This document shows, in pieces, positions 29,346 to 40,171 of a DNA stretch of 64,000 nt. The notes beneath the pieces were generated by a model. That model was given only the letters and a program-made list of their open reading frames with translations, was not told the DNA's origin and searched no databases. Within the stretch, counting starts at the first letter, position 1, and every line of letters begins with the position of its first letter. This DNA is from Loxodes magnus (taxonomy: Eukaryota; Ciliophora; Karyorelictea; Loxodida; Loxodidae). The stretch is from positions 97,982-161,981 of the forward strand of contig CAMPDV010000879.1 in the NCBI GenBank assembly GCA_946699065.1. Direction: 5' to 3'. Made by a program: the position numbers and the translations under genes.

Positions 29346-29957
29346 GTGAGACTATGGGACGTCAAAACAGGTACCTGTAAGACCATGAGTGGTCACACTT
29401 ATTCTGTATTATCTGTGGATATATCCAGTGATTCAGAGTTCATCGTATCGGGAAGTGGAGATAAGACGGTGAGACTATGGGACGTCAAAACAGGTACCTG
29501 TAAGACCATGAGTGGTCACACTAGTTCTGTATCATCTGTGGCTATATCCAGTGATTCAGAGTTCATCGTATCGGGAAGTAGAAATTATACGGTGAGACTA
29601 TGGGACGTCAAAACAGGTACCTGTAAGACCATGAGTGGTCACACTTATTCTGTATTATCTGTGGATATATCCAGTGATTCAGAGTTCATCGTATCGGGAA
29701 GTGGAGATAAGACGGTGAGACTATGGGACGTCAAAACAGGTACCTGTAAGACCATGAGTGGTCACACTAGTTCTGTATCATCTGTGGCTATATCCAGTGA
29801 TTCAGAGTTCATCGTATCGGGAAGTGGAGATAAAACGGTGAGACTATGGGACGTCAAAACAGGTACCTGTAAGACCATGAGTGGTCACACTAGTTCTGTA
29901 TCATCTGTGGCTATATCCAGTTATTCAGAGTTCATCGTATTAGTGAAGTGGAGATAA
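29346..29957 (+). CDS. WD40 open segment, 203 residues, ends by frameshift
   Basis: Blades TYS/G-D-K, TSS/R-N-Y, TYS/G-D-K, TSS/G-D-K, TSS with SYSEF. The end is not a WD40-frame stop: a 1-base-longer variant at codons 22-24 (29,940-29,949) shifts the frame and meets TAA at 29,955-29,957. The same end appears at 42,758. Confidence 0.3.
   Translation: MRLWDVKTGTCKTMSGHTYSVLSVDISSDSEFIVSGSGDKTVRLWDVKTGTCKTMSGHTSSVSSVAISSDSEFIVSGSRNYTVRLWDVKTGTCKTMSGHTYSVLSVDISSDSEFIVSGSGDKTVRLWDVKTGTCKTMSGHTSSVSSVAISSDSEFIVSGSGDKTVRLWDVKTGTCKTMSGHTSSVSSVAISSYSEFIVLVKWR
29940..29949 (+). other. 1-base-longer variant at codons 22-24 (five copies)
   Basis: TTAGTGAAGT replaces TCGGGAAGT, shifting the frame by one. 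The same variant occurs at about 30,187, 32,770, 42,741 and 42,990. Four of the five are accounted for by the large duplication and the fifth by local copying. Recurrence in several copies argues for a genuine variant, not a read error. Confidence 0.85.
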
Positions 29958-30208
29958 AACGGTGAGACTATGGGACGTCAAAACAGGTACCTGTAAGACC
30001 ATGAGTGGTCACACACATTATGTATCATCTGTGGCTATATCCAGTGATTCAGAGTTCATCGTATCGGGAAGTGGAGATAATACGGTGAGACTATGGAACG
30101 TCAAGACAGGTACCTGTAAGACCATGAGTGGTCACACTAGTTCTGTATCATCTGTGGCTATATCCAGTTATTCAGAGTTCATCGTATTAGTGAAGTGGAG
30201 ATAAAACG

Positions 30209-30820
30209 GTGAGACTATGGGACGTCAAGACAGGTACCTGTAAGACCATGAGTGGTCACACTAGTTCTGTATCATCTGTGGCTATATCCAGTGATTCAGA
30301 GTTCATCGTATCGGGAAGTGGAGATAAAACGGTGAGACTATGGGACGTCAAAACAGGTACCTGTAAGACCATGAGTGGTCACACTAGTTCTGTATCATCT
30401 GTGGCTATATCCAGTGATTCAGAGTTCATCGTATCGGGAAGTGGAGATAAGACGGTGAGACTATGGGACGTCAAAACAGGTACCTGTAAGACCATGAGTG
30501 GTCACACTAGTTCTGTATCATCTGTGGCTATATCCAGTGATTCAGAGTTCATCGTATCGGGAAGTGGAGATAAGACGGTGAGACTATGGGACGTCAAAAC
30601 AGGTACCTGTAAGACCATGAGTGGTCACACACATTATGTATCATCTGTGGCTATATCCAGTGATTCAGAGTTCATCGTATCGGGAAGTCATGATTATACG
30701 GTGAGACTATGGGACGTCAAAACAGGTACCTGTAAGACCATGAGTGGTCACAATAGTTCTGTATCATCTGTGGCTATATCCAGTGATTCAGAGTTCATCG
30801 TATCGGGAAGTCATGATTAG
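30209..30820 (+). CDS. WD40 open segment, 203 residues, family B
   Basis: Nearly five blades after the second frameshift variant: TSS/G-D-K three times, THY/H-D-Y, NSS/H-D-TAG. The frame is moved by 2 bases relative to the left of the window. Sister copy at 43,010-43,621. Confidence 0.3.
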   Translation: MRLWDVKTGTCKTMSGHTSSVSSVAISSDSEFIVSGSGDKTVRLWDVKTGTCKTMSGHTSSVSSVAISSDSEFIVSGSGDKTVRLWDVKTGTCKTMSGHTSSVSSVAISSDSEFIVSGSGDKTVRLWDVKTGTCKTMSGHTHYVSSVAISSDSEFIVSGSHDYTVRLWDVKTGTCKTMSGHNSSVSSVAISSDSEFIVSGSHD

Positions 30821-30823
30821 ACG

Positions 30824-31312
30824 GTGAGACTATGGGACGTCAAAACAGGTACCTGTAAGACCATGAGTGGTCACAATAGTTCTGTATCATCTGTGGCTAT
30901 ATCCAGTGATTCAGAGTTCATCGTATCGGGAAGTCATGATAAGACGGTGAGACTATGGGACGTCAAAACAGGTACCTGTAAGACCATGAGTGGTCACAAT
31001 AGTTCTGTATCATCTGTGGCTATATCCAGTTATTCAGAGTTCATCGTATCGGGAAGTAGAGATAAAACGGTGAGACTATGGGACGTCAAAACAGGTACCT
31101 GTAAGACCATGAGTGGTCACAATAGTTCTGTATCATCTGTGGCTATATCCAGTGATTCAGAGTTCATCGTATCGGGAAGTTTAGATAAAACGGTGAGACT
31201 ATGGGACGTCAAAACAGGTACCTGTAAGACCATGAGTGGTCACACTAGTTCTGTATCATCTGTGGCTATATCCAGTGATTCAGAGTTCATCGTATCGGGA
31301 AGTCATGATTAG
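30824..31312 (+). CDS. WD40 open segment, 162 residues, NSS type
   Basis: Follows directly after the TAG ending the previous segment. Blades NSS/H-D-K, NSS with SYSEF/R-D-K, NSS/L-D-K, TSS/H-D-TAG. Sister copy at 43,625-44,113. Confidence 0.28.
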   Translation: MRLWDVKTGTCKTMSGHNSSVSSVAISSDSEFIVSGSHDKTVRLWDVKTGTCKTMSGHNSSVSSVAISSYSEFIVSGSRDKTVRLWDVKTGTCKTMSGHNSSVSSVAISSDSEFIVSGSLDKTVRLWDVKTGTCKTMSGHTSSVSSVAISSDSEFIVSGSHD

Positions 31313-31384
31313 ACGGTGAGACTATGGGACGTCAAAACAGGTACCTGTAAGACCATGAGTGGTCACACAGATTGAGTATATGCA

Positions 31385-32044
31385 GTGGCTATATCCAGTG
31401 ATTCAGAGTTCATCGTATCGGGAAGTCATGATAAGACGGTGAGACTATATGACGTCAAAACAGGTACCTGTAAGACCATGAGTGGTCACAATAGTTCTGT
31501 ATCATCTGTGGCTATATCCAGTTATTCAGAGTTCATCGTATCGGGAAGTAGAAATTATACGGTGAGACTATGGGACGTCAAAACAGGTACCTGTAAGACC
31601 ATGAGTGGTCACACTTATTCTGTATTATCTGTGGATATATCCAGTGATTCAGAGTTCATCGTATCGGGAAGTGATGATAAGACGGTGAGACTATGGGACG
31701 TCAAGACAGGTACCTGTAAGACCATGAGTGGTCATAAAAGTTCTGTATTATCTGTGGATATATCCAGTTATACAGAGTTCATCGTATCGGGAAGTAGAGA
31801 TAAGACGGTGAGACTATGGGACGTCAAGACAGGTACCTGTAAGACCATGAGTGGTCATAAAAGTTCTGTATTATCTGTGGATATATCCAGTGATTCAGAG
31901 TTCATCGTATCGGGAAGTGATGATAAGACGGTGAGACTATGGGACGTCAAGACAGGTACCTGTAAGACCATGAGTGGTCATAAAAGTTCAGTATTATCTG
32001 TGAATATATCCAGTGATTCAGAGTTCATCGTATCGGGAAGTTGA
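31385..32044 (+). CDS. WD40 open segment, 219 residues, spans the duplication junction
   Basis: Over five blades. The first part is family B (H-D-K with Tyr at codon 32, then R-N-Y), the rest family A (D-D-K, SYTEF/R-D-K, D-D-K, then Asn at codon 12 and TGA). The B-to-A change at about 31,671 is the crossover junction of the large tandem duplication, so this piece is a recombinant that stayed in frame. Confidence 0.32.
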   Translation: MAISSDSEFIVSGSHDKTVRLYDVKTGTCKTMSGHNSSVSSVAISSYSEFIVSGSRNYTVRLWDVKTGTCKTMSGHTYSVLSVDISSDSEFIVSGSDDKTVRLWDVKTGTCKTMSGHKSSVLSVDISSYTEFIVSGSRDKTVRLWDVKTGTCKTMSGHKSSVLSVDISSDSEFIVSGSDDKTVRLWDVKTGTCKTMSGHKSSVLSVNISSDSEFIVSGS

Positions 32045-32653
32045 GATAAGACGGTGAGACTATGGGACGTCAAGACAGGTACCTGTAAGACCATGAGTGG
32101 TCATAAAAGTTCTGTATTATCTGTGGATATATCCAGTGATTCAGAGTTCATCGTATCGGGAAGTGATGATAAGACGGTGAGACTATGGGACGTCAAGACA
32201 GGTACCTGTAAGACCATGAGTGGTCATAAAAGTTCAGTATTATCTGTGGCTATATCCAGTGATTCAGAGTTCATCGTATCGGGAAGTGATGATAAGACGG
32301 TGAGACTATGGGACGTCAAGACAGGTACCTGTAAGACCATGAGTGGTCACACTTATTCTGTATTATCTGTGGCTATATCCAGTGATTCAGAGTTCATCGT
32401 ATCGGGAAGTGATGATAAGACGGTGAGACTATGGGACGTCAAGACAGGTACCTGTAAGACCATGAGTGGTCACACAGATTGAGTATATGATGTGGATATA
32501 TCCAGTGATTCAGAGTTCATCGTATCGGGAAGTAGAGATAAGACGGTGAGACTATGGGACGTCAAGACAGGTACCTGTAAGACCATGAGTGGTCACACAG
32601 ATTATGTATATGCTGTGGCTATATCCAGTGATTCAGAGTTCATCGTATCGGGA
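31672..32653 (+). repeat. Family A island at the start of duplication copy 2
   Basis: Eight family A units: D-D-K, SYTEF/R-D-K, K-S-S-V-L-S-V-N with TGA, and so on. They match 19.1-20.1 kb at an offset of 12,548 (102 units plus two inserted bases). This fixes the left edge of the second copy of the large duplication. Confidence 0.88.
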
Positions 32654-33038
32654 AGTGGAGATAAGACGGTGAGACTATGGGACGTCAAAACAGGTACCTG
32701 TAAGACCATGAGTGGTCACACTAGTTCTGTATCATCTGTGGCTATATCCAGTTATTCAGAGTTCATCGTATTAGTGAAGTGGAGATAAGACGGTGAGACT
32801 ATGGGACGTCAAAACAGGTACCTGTAAGACCATGAGTGGTCACACTAGTTCTGTATCATCTGTGGCTATATCCAGTGATTCAGAGTTCATCGTATCGGGA
32901 AGTCATGATTAGACGGTGAGACTATGGGACGTCAAAACAGGTACCTGTAAGACCATGAGTGGTCACACAGATTGAGTATATGATGTGGCTATATCCAGTG
33001 ATTCAGAGTTCATCGTATCGGGAAGTTGAGATAAGACA

Positions 33039-33650
33039 GTGAGACTATGGGACGTCAAGACAGGTACCTGTAAGACCATGAGTGGTCACACTTATTCTGT
33101 ATTATCTGTGGATATATCCAGTGATTCAGAGTTCATCGTATCGGGAAGTAGAAATTATACGGTGAGACTATGGGACGTCAAAACAGGTACCTGTAAGACC
33201 ATGAGTGGTCACACTAGTTCTGTATCATCTGTGGCTATATCCAGTGATTCAGAGTTCATCGTATCGGGAAGTGGAGATAAAACGGTGAGACTATGGGACG
33301 TCAAAACAGGTACCTGTAAGACCATGAGTGGTCACACTAGTTCTGTATCATCTGTGGCTATATCCAGTGATTCAGAGTTCATCGTATCGGGAAGTAGAAA
33401 TTATACGGTGAGACTATGGGACGTCAAAACAGGTACCTGTAAGACCATGAGTGGTCACACTTATTCTGTATTATCTGTGGATATATCCAGTGATTCAGAG
33501 TTCATCGTATCGGGAAGTGGAGATAAGACGGTGAGACTATGGGACGTCAAGACAGGTACCTGTAAGACCATGAGTGGTCATAAAAGTTCAGTATCATCTG
33601 TGGCTATATCCAGTGATTCAGAGTTCATCGTATCGGGAAGTCATGATTAG
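33039..33650 (+). CDS. WD40 open segment, 203 residues, family B
   Basis: Sister of 21,843-22,454: TYS/R-N-Y, TSS/G-D-K, TSS/R-N-Y, TYS/G-D-K, KSS/H-D-TAG. It differs in the last blade, which has a family A KSS start, so it is recombinant. Confidence 0.3.
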   Translation: MRLWDVKTGTCKTMSGHTYSVLSVDISSDSEFIVSGSRNYTVRLWDVKTGTCKTMSGHTSSVSSVAISSDSEFIVSGSGDKTVRLWDVKTGTCKTMSGHTSSVSSVAISSDSEFIVSGSRNYTVRLWDVKTGTCKTMSGHTYSVLSVDISSDSEFIVSGSGDKTVRLWDVKTGTCKTMSGHKSSVSSVAISSDSEFIVSGSHD

Positions 33651-33653
33651 ACG

Positions 33654-34205
33654 GTGAGACTATGGGACGTCAAAACAGGTACCTGTAAGACCATGAGTGG
33701 TCACACTAGTTCTGTATCATCTGTGGCTATATCCAGTGATTCAGAGTTCATCGTATCGGGAAGTGGAGATAAGACGGTGAGACTATGGGACGTCAAAACA
33801 GGTACCTGTAAGACCATGAGTGGTCACACTAGTTCTGTATCATCTGTGGCTATATCCAGTGATTCAGAGTTCATCGTATCGGGAAGTGGAGATAAAACGG
33901 TGAGACTATGGGACGTCAAAACAGGTACCTGTAAGACCATGAGTGGTCACACACATTATGTATCATCTGTGGCTATATCCAGTGATTCAGAGTTCATCGT
34001 ATCGGGAAGTGGAGATAAGACGGTGAGACTATGGGACGTCAAAACAGGTACCTGTAAGACCATGAGTGGTCACACTAGTTCTGTATCATCTGTGGCTATA
34101 TCCAGTGATTCAGAGTTCATCGTATCGGGAAGTGGAGATAAAACGGTGAGACTATGGGACGTCAAGACAGGTACCTGTAAGACCATGAGTGGTCACACAG
34201 ATTGA
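33654..34205 (+). CDS. WD40 open segment, 183 residues, family B
   Basis: Copy of 21,105-21,656 at an offset of 12,549: four G-D-K blades with TSS, TSS, THY, TSS starts, ending at T-D-TGA. Confidence 0.3.
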   Translation: MRLWDVKTGTCKTMSGHTSSVSSVAISSDSEFIVSGSGDKTVRLWDVKTGTCKTMSGHTSSVSSVAISSDSEFIVSGSGDKTVRLWDVKTGTCKTMSGHTHYVSSVAISSDSEFIVSGSGDKTVRLWDVKTGTCKTMSGHTSSVSSVAISSDSEFIVSGSGDKTVRLWDVKTGTCKTMSGHTD

Positions 34206-34554
34206 GTATATGCTGTGGCTATATCCAGTTATACAGAGTTCATCGTATCGGGAAGTAGAAATTATACGGTGAGACTATGGGACGTCAAAACAGGTACCTG
34301 TAAGACCATGAGTGGTCACACAGATTGAGTATATGATGTGGCTATATCCAGTGATTCAGAGTTCATCGTATCGGGAAGTTGAGATAAGACAGTGAGACTA
34401 TGGGACGTCAAGACAGGTACCTGTAAGACCATGAGTGGTCACACTTATTCTGTATTATCTGTGGATATATCCAGTGATTCAGAGTTCATCGTATCGGGAA
34501 GTAGAAATTATACGGTGAGACTATGGGGACGTCAAAACAGGTACCTGTAAGACC

Positions 34555-35004
34555 ATGAGTGGTCACACTAGTTCTGTATCATCTGTGGCTATATCCAGTG
34601 ATTCAGAGTTCATCGTATCGGGAAGTGGAGATAAAACGGTGAGACTATGGGACGTCAAAACAGGTACCTGTAAGACCATGAGTGGTCACACTAGTTCTGT
34701 ATCATCTGTGGCTATATCCAGTGATTCAGAGTTCATCGTATCGGGAAGTAGAAATTATACGGTGAGACTATGGGACGTCAAAACAGGTACCTGTAAGACC
34801 ATGAGTGGTCACACTTATTCTGTATTATCTGTGGATATATCCAGTGATTCAGAGTTCATCGTATCGGGAAGTGGAGATAAGACGGTGAGACTATGGGACG
34901 TCAAGACAGGTACCTGTAAGACCATGAGTGGTCACACTAGTTCTGTATCATCTGTGGCTATATCCAGTGATTCAGAGTTCATCGTATCGGGAAGTCATGA
35001 TTAG
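34555..35004 (+). CDS. WD40 open segment, 149 residues, after a homopolymer insertion
   Basis: Blades G-D-K, R-N-Y, G-D-K, H-D-TAG. It starts at a real ATG only because a fourth G at 34,525-34,528 breaks the frame upstream; without that base it would join the family B blades to the left. Confidence 0.28.
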   Translation: MSGHTSSVSSVAISSDSEFIVSGSGDKTVRLWDVKTGTCKTMSGHTSSVSSVAISSDSEFIVSGSRNYTVRLWDVKTGTCKTMSGHTYSVLSVDISSDSEFIVSGSGDKTVRLWDVKTGTCKTMSGHTSSVSSVAISSDSEFIVSGSHD

Positions 35005-35574
35005 ACGGTGAGACTATGGGACGTCAAAACAGGTACCTGTAAGACCATGAGTGGTCACACTAGTTCTGTATCATCTGTGGCTATATCCAGTGATTCAGAG
35101 TTTCATCGTATCGGGAAGTGGAGATAAAACGGTGAGACTATGGGACGTCAAAACAGGTACCTGTAAGACCATGAGTGGTCACACTAGTTCTGTATCATCT
35201 ATGGCTATATCCAGTGATTCAGAGTTCATCGTATCGGGAAGTGGAGATAAAACGGTGAGACTATGGGACGTCAAAAACAGGTACCTGTAAGACCATGAGT
35301 GGTCACACACATTATGTATCATCTGTGGCTATATCCAGTGATTCAGAGTTCATCGTATCGGGAAGTGGAGATAAGACGGTGAGACTATGGGACGTCAAAA
35401 ACAGGTACCTGTAAGACCATGAGTGGTCACACTAGTTCTGTATCATCTGTGGCTATATCCAGTGATTCAGAGTTCATCGTATCGGGAAGTGGAGATAAAA
35501 CGGTGAGACTATGGGACGTCAAGACAGGTACCTGTAAGACCATGAGTGGTCACACAGATTGAGTATATGCTGTG

Positions 35575-35915
35575 GCTATATCCAGTTATACAGAGTTCAT
35601 CGTATCGGGAAGTAGAGATAAGACGGTGAGACTATGGGACGTCAAGACAGGTACCTGTAAGACCATGAGTGGTCACACTTATTCTGTATCATCTTTGAAT
35701 ATATCCAGTGATTCAGAGTTCATCGTATCGGGAAGTTGAGATAAGACGGTGAGACTATGGGACGTCAAGACAGGTACCTGTAAGACCATGAGTGGTCACA
35801 CTAGTTAGGTATATGCTGTGGCTATATCCAGTGATTCAGAGTTCATCGTATCGGGAAGTTGAGATAAGACGGTGAGACTATGGGACGTCAAGACAGGTAC
35901 CTGTAAGACCATGAG
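35575..35915 (+). repeat. Short family A island, second copy
   Basis: Same three units as 23,030-23,362 (SYTEF/R-D-K, T-Y-S-V-S-S-L-N with TGA, T-S-stop-V-Y-A-V). Confidence 0.85.
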
Positions 35916-38900
35916 TGGTCACACTAGTTATGTATTCTCTGTGGCTATATCCAGTGATTCAGAGTTCATCGTATCGGGAAGTTAAGATTAGACGGTGAGA
36001 CTATGGAACGTCAAGACAGGTACCTGTAAGACCATGAGTGGTCACACTAATGTTGTATTATCTGTGGCTATATCCAGTGATTCAGAGTTCATCGTATCGG
36101 GAAGTGGAGATTAGACGGTGAGACTATGGGACGTCAAGACAGGTACCTGTAAGACCATGAGTGGTCACACTAATGTTGTATTATCTGTGGCTATATCCAG
36201 TGATTCAGAGTTCATCGTATCGGGAAGTTATGATTATACGGTGAGACTATGGAACGTCAAGACAGGTACCTGTAAGACCATGAGTGGTCACACTAATTAG
36301 GTATTATCTGTGGCTATATCCAGTGATTCAGAGTTCATCGTATCGGGAAGTGCAGATTATACGGTGAGACTATGGAACGTCAAGACAGGTACCTGTAAGA
36401 CCATGAGTGGTCACACTAGTTATGTATTATCTGTGGCTATATCCAGTGATTCAGAGTTCATCGTATCGGGAAGTTAAGATTAGACGGTGAGACTATGGAA
36501 CGTCAAGACAGGTACCTGTAAGACCATGAGTGGTCACACTAATGTTGTATTATCTGTGGCTATATCCAGTGATTCAGAGTTCATCGTATCGGGAAGTGGA
36601 GATTAGACGGTGAGACTATGGAACGTCAAGACAGGTACCTGTAAGACCATGAGTGGTCACACTAGTTATGTATTATCTGTGGCTATATCCAGTGATTCAG
36701 AGTTCATCGTATCGGGAAGTGGAGATTAGACGGTGAGACTATGTGACGTCAAGACAGGTACCTGTAAGACCATGAGTGGTCACACTAGTTATGTATTATC
36801 TGTGGCTATATCCAGTGATTCAGAGTTCATCGTATCGGGAAGTGCAGATTAGACGGTGAGACTATGGGGACGTCAAGACAGGTACCTGTAAGACCATGAG
36901 TGGTCACACTAATGTTGTATTATCTGTGGCTATATCCAGTGATTCAGAGTTCATCGTATCGGGAAGTGGAGATTATACGGTGAGACTATGGAACGTCAAG
37001 ACAGGTACCTGTAAGACCATGAGTGGTCACACTAATGTTGTATTATCTGTGGCTATATCCAGTGATTCAGAGTTCATCGTATCGGGAAGTGCAGATTATA
37101 CGGTGAGACTATGGAACGTCAAGACAGGTACCTGTAAGACCATGAGTGGTCACACTAGTTATGTATTATCTGTGGCTATATCCAGTGATTCAGAGTTCAT
37201 CGTATCGGGAAGTGGAGATTAGACGGTGAGACTATGTGACGTCAAGACAGGTACCTGTAAGACCATGAGTGGTCACACTAGTTATGTATTATCTGTGGCT
37301 ATATCCAGTGATTCAGAGTTCATCGTATCGGGAAGTGCAGATTAGACGGTGAGACTATGGGACGTCAAGACAGGTACCTGTAAGACCATGAGTGGTCACA
37401 CTAATGTTGTATTATCTGTGGCTATATCCAGTGATTCAGAGTTCATCGTATCGGGAAGTGGAGATTATACGGTGAGACTATGGAACGTCAAGACAGGTAC
37501 CTGTAAGACCATGAGTGGTCACACTAATTAGGTATTATCTGTGGCTATATCCAGTGATTCAGAGTTCATCGTATCGGGGAAGTTCAGATAATACGGTGAG
37601 ACTATGGAACGTAAAGACAGGTACCTGTAAGACCATGAGTGGTCACACTAATTAGGTATTATCTGTGGCTATATCCAGTGATTCGGAGTTCATCGTATCG
37701 TGAAGTGCAGATTAGACGGTGAGACTATGGGACGTCAAGACAGGTACCTGTAAGACCATGAGTGGTCACACTAATGTTGTATATGCTGTGGCTATATCCA
37801 GTGATTCAGAGTTCATCGTATCGGGAAGTGGAGATAATACGGTGAGACTATGGAACGTCAAGACAGGTACCTGTAAGACCATGAGTGGTCACACTAATGT
37901 TGTATTATCTGTGGCTATATCCAGTGATTCAGAGTTCATCGTATCGGGAAGTTATGATAATACGGTGAGACTATGGGACGTCAAGACAGGTACCTGTAAG
38001 ACCATGAGTGGTCACACTAATGTTGTATATGCTGTGGCTATATCCAGTGATTCAGAGTTCATCGTATCGGGAAGTGCAGATTAGACGGTGAGACTATGGA
38101 ACGTCAAGACAGGTACCTGTAAGACCATGAGTGGTCACATTAATGTTGTATATGCTGTGGCTATATCCAGTGATTCAGAGTTCATCGTATCGGGAAGTTC
38201 AGATAATACGGTGAGACTATGGAACGTAAAGACAGGTACCTGTAAGACCATGAGTGGTCACACTAATTAGGTATTATCTGTGGCTATATCCAGTGATTCA
38301 GAGTTCATCGTATCGGGAAGTTATGATTATACGGTGAGACTATGTGACGTCAAGACAGGTACCTGTAAGACCATGAGTGGTCACACTAATTAGGTATTAT
38401 CTGTGGCTATATCCAGTGATTCAGAGTTCATCGTATCGGGAAGTTATGATTAGACGGTGAGACTATGGAACGTCAAGACAGGTACCTGTAAGACCATGAG
38501 TGGTCACACTAATGTTGTATATGCTGTGGCTATATCCAGTGATTCAGAGTTCATCGTATCGGGAAGTTATGATTAGACGGTGAGACTATGGAACGTCAAG
38601 ACAGGTACCTGTAAGACCATGAGTGGTCACACTAATGTTGTATATGCTGTGGCTATATCCAGTGATTCAGAGTTCATCGTATCGGGAAGTGGAGATTAGA
38701 CGGTGAGACTATGGAACGTCAAGACAGGTACCTGTAAGACCATGAGTGGTCACACTAATGTTGTATATGCTGTGGCTATATCCAGTGATTCAGAGTTCAT
38801 CGTATCGGGAAGTTATGATTAGACGGTGAGACTATGGGACGTCAAGACAGGTACCTGTAAGACCATGAGTGGTCACACTAATGTTGTATATGCTGTGGCT

Positions 38901-40171
38901 ATATCCAGTGATTCAGAGTTCATCGTATCGGGAAGTGCAGATTAGACGGTGAGACTATGGAACGTCAAGACAGGTACCTGTAAGACCATGAGTGGTCACA
39001 CTAATTAGGTATTATCTGTGGCTATATCCAGTGATTCAGAGTTCATCGTATCGGGAAGTGCAGATTATACGGTGAGACTATGTGACGTCAAGACAGGTAC
39101 CTGTAAGACCATGAGTGGTCACACTAATGTTGTATATGCTGTGGCTATATCCAGTGATTCAGAGTTCATCGTATCGGGAAGTGGAGATTAGACGGTGAGA
39201 CTATGTGACGTCAAGACAGGTACCTGTAAGACCATGAGTGGTCACACTAGTGTTGTATATTCTGTGGCTATATCCAGTGATTCAGAGTTCATCGTATCGG
39301 GAAGTTATGATTAGACGGTGAGACTATGGAACGTCAAGACAGGTACCTGTAAGACCATGAGTGGTCACACTAATTAGGTATTATCTGTGGCTATATCCAG
39401 TGATTCAGAGTTCATCGTATCGGGAAGTGCAGATTATACGGTGAGACTATGGAACGTCAAGACAGGTACCTGTAAGACCATGAGTGGTCACACTAATGTT
39501 GTATTATCTGTGGCTATATCCAGTGATTCAGAGTTCATCGTATCGGGAAGTGGAGATTAGACGGTGAGACTATGGGACGTCAAGACAGGTACCTGTAAGA
39601 CCATGAGTGGTCACACTAATGTTGTATTATCTGTGGCTATATCCAGTGATTCAGAGTTCATCGTATCGGGAAGTTATGATTATACGGTGAGACTATGGAA
39701 CGTCAAGACAGGTACCTGTAAGACCATGAGTGGTCACACTAATTAGGTATTATCTGTGGCTATATCCAGTGATTCAGAGTTCATCGTATCGGGAAGTTTA
39801 GATAAGACGGTGAGACTATGGAACGTCAAGACAGGTACCTGTAAGACCATGAGTGGTCACACTAGTTATGTATTATCTGTGGCTATATCCAGTGATTCAG
39901 AGTTCATCGTATCGGGAAGTTAAGATTAGACGGTGAGACTATGGAACGTCAAGACAGGTACCTGTAAGACCATGAGTGGTCACACTAATGTTGTATTATC
40001 TGTGGCTATATCCAGTGATTCAGAGTTCATCGTATCGGGAAGTGGAGATTAGACGGTGAGACTATGGAACGTCAAGACAGGTACCTGTAAGACCATGAGT
40101 GGTCACACTAGTTATGTATTATCTGTGGCTATATCCAGTGATTCAGAGTTCATCGTATCGGGAAGTGGAGA
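35916..40171 (+). repeat. Family C block 2
   Basis: Second copy of the TNVV/TSYV, WN block. It matches 23,363-27,389 at an offset of 12,553, rising to 12,801 after two extra units near 36.8-37.0 kb. It carries the same stop set (TAG at 7 and 27, TAA at 25, TGA at 23 at 37,701-37,703). Homopolymer insertions occur at 36,866-36,869 and 37,576-37,579. Confidence 0.88.

Larger units (their letters stand above)
19124..31671 (+). repeat. Large tandem duplication, left copy (about 102 units)
   Basis: Variant patterns here recur in order at 31,672-44,472 with an offset of 12,548-12,553 bases in the left half and 12,800-12,801 in the right half. Examples: 19,506 with 32,054; 21,105 with 33,654; 23,565 with 36,118; 24,918 with 37,719; 29,346 with 42,147; 31,385 with 44,186. 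The copies abut head to tail. Confidence 0.85.
29335..31671 (+). repeat. Family B block 2
   Basis: T-S-S, T-Y-S, T-H-Y and N-S-S units with G-D-K, R-N-Y, H-D-K and H-D-Y, and AAA at codon 35. It contains two units with a 1-base-longer variant at codons 22-24 (29,940 and about 30,187) that shift the frame. It ends at the junction of the 12.55-kb tandem duplication. Confidence 0.88.
32654..35574 (+). repeat. Family B block 3
   Basis: [14 protein letters not shown] and H-D-stop units with AAA at codon 35. The part from about 33.45 kb matches 20.9-23.0 kb. The part at 32.65-33.44 kb replaces family A units found at 20.09-20.89 kb with the same number of units. Four single-base homopolymer insertions lie in its right half (34,527 to 35,400). 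Confidence 0.87.
34525..37579 (+). other. Six single-base homopolymer insertions
   Basis: Extra bases at 34,525-34,528 (four G), 35,101-35,103 (three T), 35,273-35,277 and 35,397-35,401 (five A), 36,866-36,869 and 37,576-37,579 (four G). Each breaks the WD40 frame and none is present in the left copy of the duplication. All lie within 3.1 kb, which suggests local consensus error. Confidence 0.8.
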
